A program made the position numbers and the translations under genes. The notes beneath the pieces are model-generated. The model was not told where the DNA came from. It saw nothing but the letters and a program-made list of their open reading frames with translations, and searched no databases. A DNA stretch of 6,414 bases from Alphaproteobacteria bacterium (lineage in GTDB: Bacteria > Pseudomonadota > Alphaproteobacteria > Rs-D84 > NBLK01), in the NCBI GenBank assembly GCA_016936785.1, contig JAFGXE010000041.1:1-6414 (forward strand). Direction: 5' to 3'. This document shows, one piece after another, positions 5,571-6,414 of the stretch. Every line of letters starts with the position of its first letter. The first letter of the stretch is position 1.

Positions 5571-6414
5571 TTATGACTGAAGAAGATCGTGTCCGTAAAC
5601 GATTCCTTTTACCTTTTTATTTTTATCAACAACAACAATAAATTTTGTATCGTATTTTTTGAAAAGAGGCGCAAGATCAAAAACAGGGGATAATTCGTCT
5701 ATGAAAATGTTTTTGTTGCAAATTTCTTTTTCAAAATCTTTTATCGTGTTTAATAAACTCGTTGGGGAGAGAGTTCCTTGGAATATATTTTTATCAACGA
5801 CAATGAGAGGTGCATCTTGTTTTGCATATAATTTTTTTATCTTTTCAATTGAATCTGTTTTTTGAACAAGATGATAAAGATTTTTCTTTTTAAGGAAATT
5901 CTTAACATAAGTAAGAGAGCCTCCTAGTTTTCCACCAGGGTGCCAATTTTTATAAGCTTCTTTCGTGAGGCCAATACGCTGTGAGGCGACCACTGTTAAG
6001 GCATCTCCCATGGCTGCTTGCATGATTGTTGATGTCGTTGGAGCTTTCCCGATGGCACACACCTCTGGAATATCTGGCAAGACAAGAGAAACAGTTGCGC
6101 GTTTCGCAAGCGAGCCTTTTGTATTACGTGTGATTCCAATGTAAGGTATTTTGAATTTATCACAGTAGTCATAAAGATCAAAAAGCTCTTTCGATTCTCC
6201 TGAATTAGAAAAGGCAATCACAATATCTTTTGTTGTAATCGACCCGAGATCTCCATGAGAGGCTTCTCCTGGATGAACGAATATGCTTGGTGTGCCCGTT
6301 GAAGACATCGTTGTTGCTAGTTTTTTACCAATATGTGCGGATTTGCCCATTCCAGAAACAATTACTTTTCCTGTTTTTTGTGCTTTTTCAATAAGGTGAA
6401 GAGCTTTGATGAAA
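5571..6414 (-). CDS. kdsD: Arabinose-5-phosphate isomerase KdsD/KpsF (N-terminus cut by window edge)
   Basis: KdsD interconverts ribulose-5-phosphate and arabinose-5-phosphate, the first step toward Kdo of the LPS inner core. The frame is open to the right edge. The internal ATG at 6348-6350 is the Met of the conserved SGMGKS motif and not the start: 21 further codons (FIKALHLIEKAQKTGKVIVS...) precede it and about 35-45 residues are missing. Numbering from that Met, the SIS domain keeps the residues equivalent to E. coli K59, H88, E111, E152 and H193: K3, H32 (HPGEASHGDLG), E55 (NSGESKE), E96 (EVCAIGKAPTTST) and H137 (WHPGG). The C-terminal CBS pair is present but divergent: the first lacks the MHTGD and FTDGDLRR motifs, having GTLSPTSLL instead, while the second ends normally in GIVYGHDLL. 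The stop directly abuts lptC. Function is well supported by the catalytic domain and the LPS neighbours. Confidence 0.93.
   Translation of the reverse strand, partial: FIKALHLIEKAQKTGKVIVSGMGKSAHIGKKLATTMSSTGTPSIFVHPGEASHGDLGSITTKDIVIAFSNSGESKELFDLYDYCDKFKIPYIGITRNTKGSLAKRATVSLVLPDIPEVCAIGKAPTTSTIMQAAMGDALTVVASQRIGLTKEAYKNWHPGGKLGGSLTYVKNFLKKKNLYHLVQKTDSIEKIKKLYAKQDAPLIVVDKNIFQGTLSPTSLLNTIKDFEKEICNKNIFIDELSPVFDLAPLFKKYDTKFIVVVDKNKKVKGIVYGHDLLQS

Noticed and set aside
6348..6350. ATG as the start of KdsD
   Set aside because: It is the Met of the conserved GMGKS motif; the frame continues upstream to the window edge with family-like sequence.
1..6414. tRNA, rRNA, CRISPR arrays, insertion sequences or attachment sites
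   Set aside because: Nothing matching was seen by eye; almost all of the window is protein-coding.

Overview
The window looks like chromosomal DNA from an AT-rich Gram-negative bacterium, most likely an alphaproteobacterium. Two things suggest this: the run kdsD-lptC-lptA, which is a typical alphaproteobacterial order, and a Tgt with the PTRSGRT...DQSPLD signature. AT-richness and an R64-type type IVb pilus set would fit a Holosporales-like or other host-associated lineage, but that placement is inference from memory of gene families, not a search result.

Left part, + strand (1-2899): the 3' end of a tail-to-tail coupled type IVb pilus operon. It holds the C-terminus of a PilP-like protein, a complete PilQ-type (GspE/PilB family) assembly ATPase and a complete PilR-type (GspF family) inner-membrane platform protein. 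Stop and start codons overlap by one base at both junctions. No pilin, peptidase or transglycosylase gene follows pilR, so the operon appears to end here. Two hairpins lie at its end: a 9-bp inverted repeat across the pilR stop codon, and a terminator-like stem plus seven T's about 50 bases further on.

Middle (2900-3154): a 58-residue unrecognised protein on the - strand, converging on pilR. It has its own good ribosome binding site and a strong-looking sigma70-type promoter directly after the tgt stop codon. A perfect 9-bp inverted repeat covers the -10 box, predicted transcription start and ribosome binding site.

Right part, - strand (3155-6414): a tightly packed operon read right to left: kdsD (5' end cut by the window edge), lptC, lptA, tgt. 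Three products serve lipopolysaccharide: KdsD makes arabinose-5-phosphate for Kdo, while LptC and LptA form the inner-membrane and periplasmic parts of the LPS bridge. The fourth, Tgt, makes the queuosine base exchange in tRNA and sits where lptB is usually found. All junctions are abutting or overlap by 1-4 bases, so translational coupling is likely.

Apart from the promoter/hairpin and small gene in the middle, the window is ordinary conserved genes; I see no clear sign of a novel multi-gene system, mobile element, RNA gene or CRISPR array.
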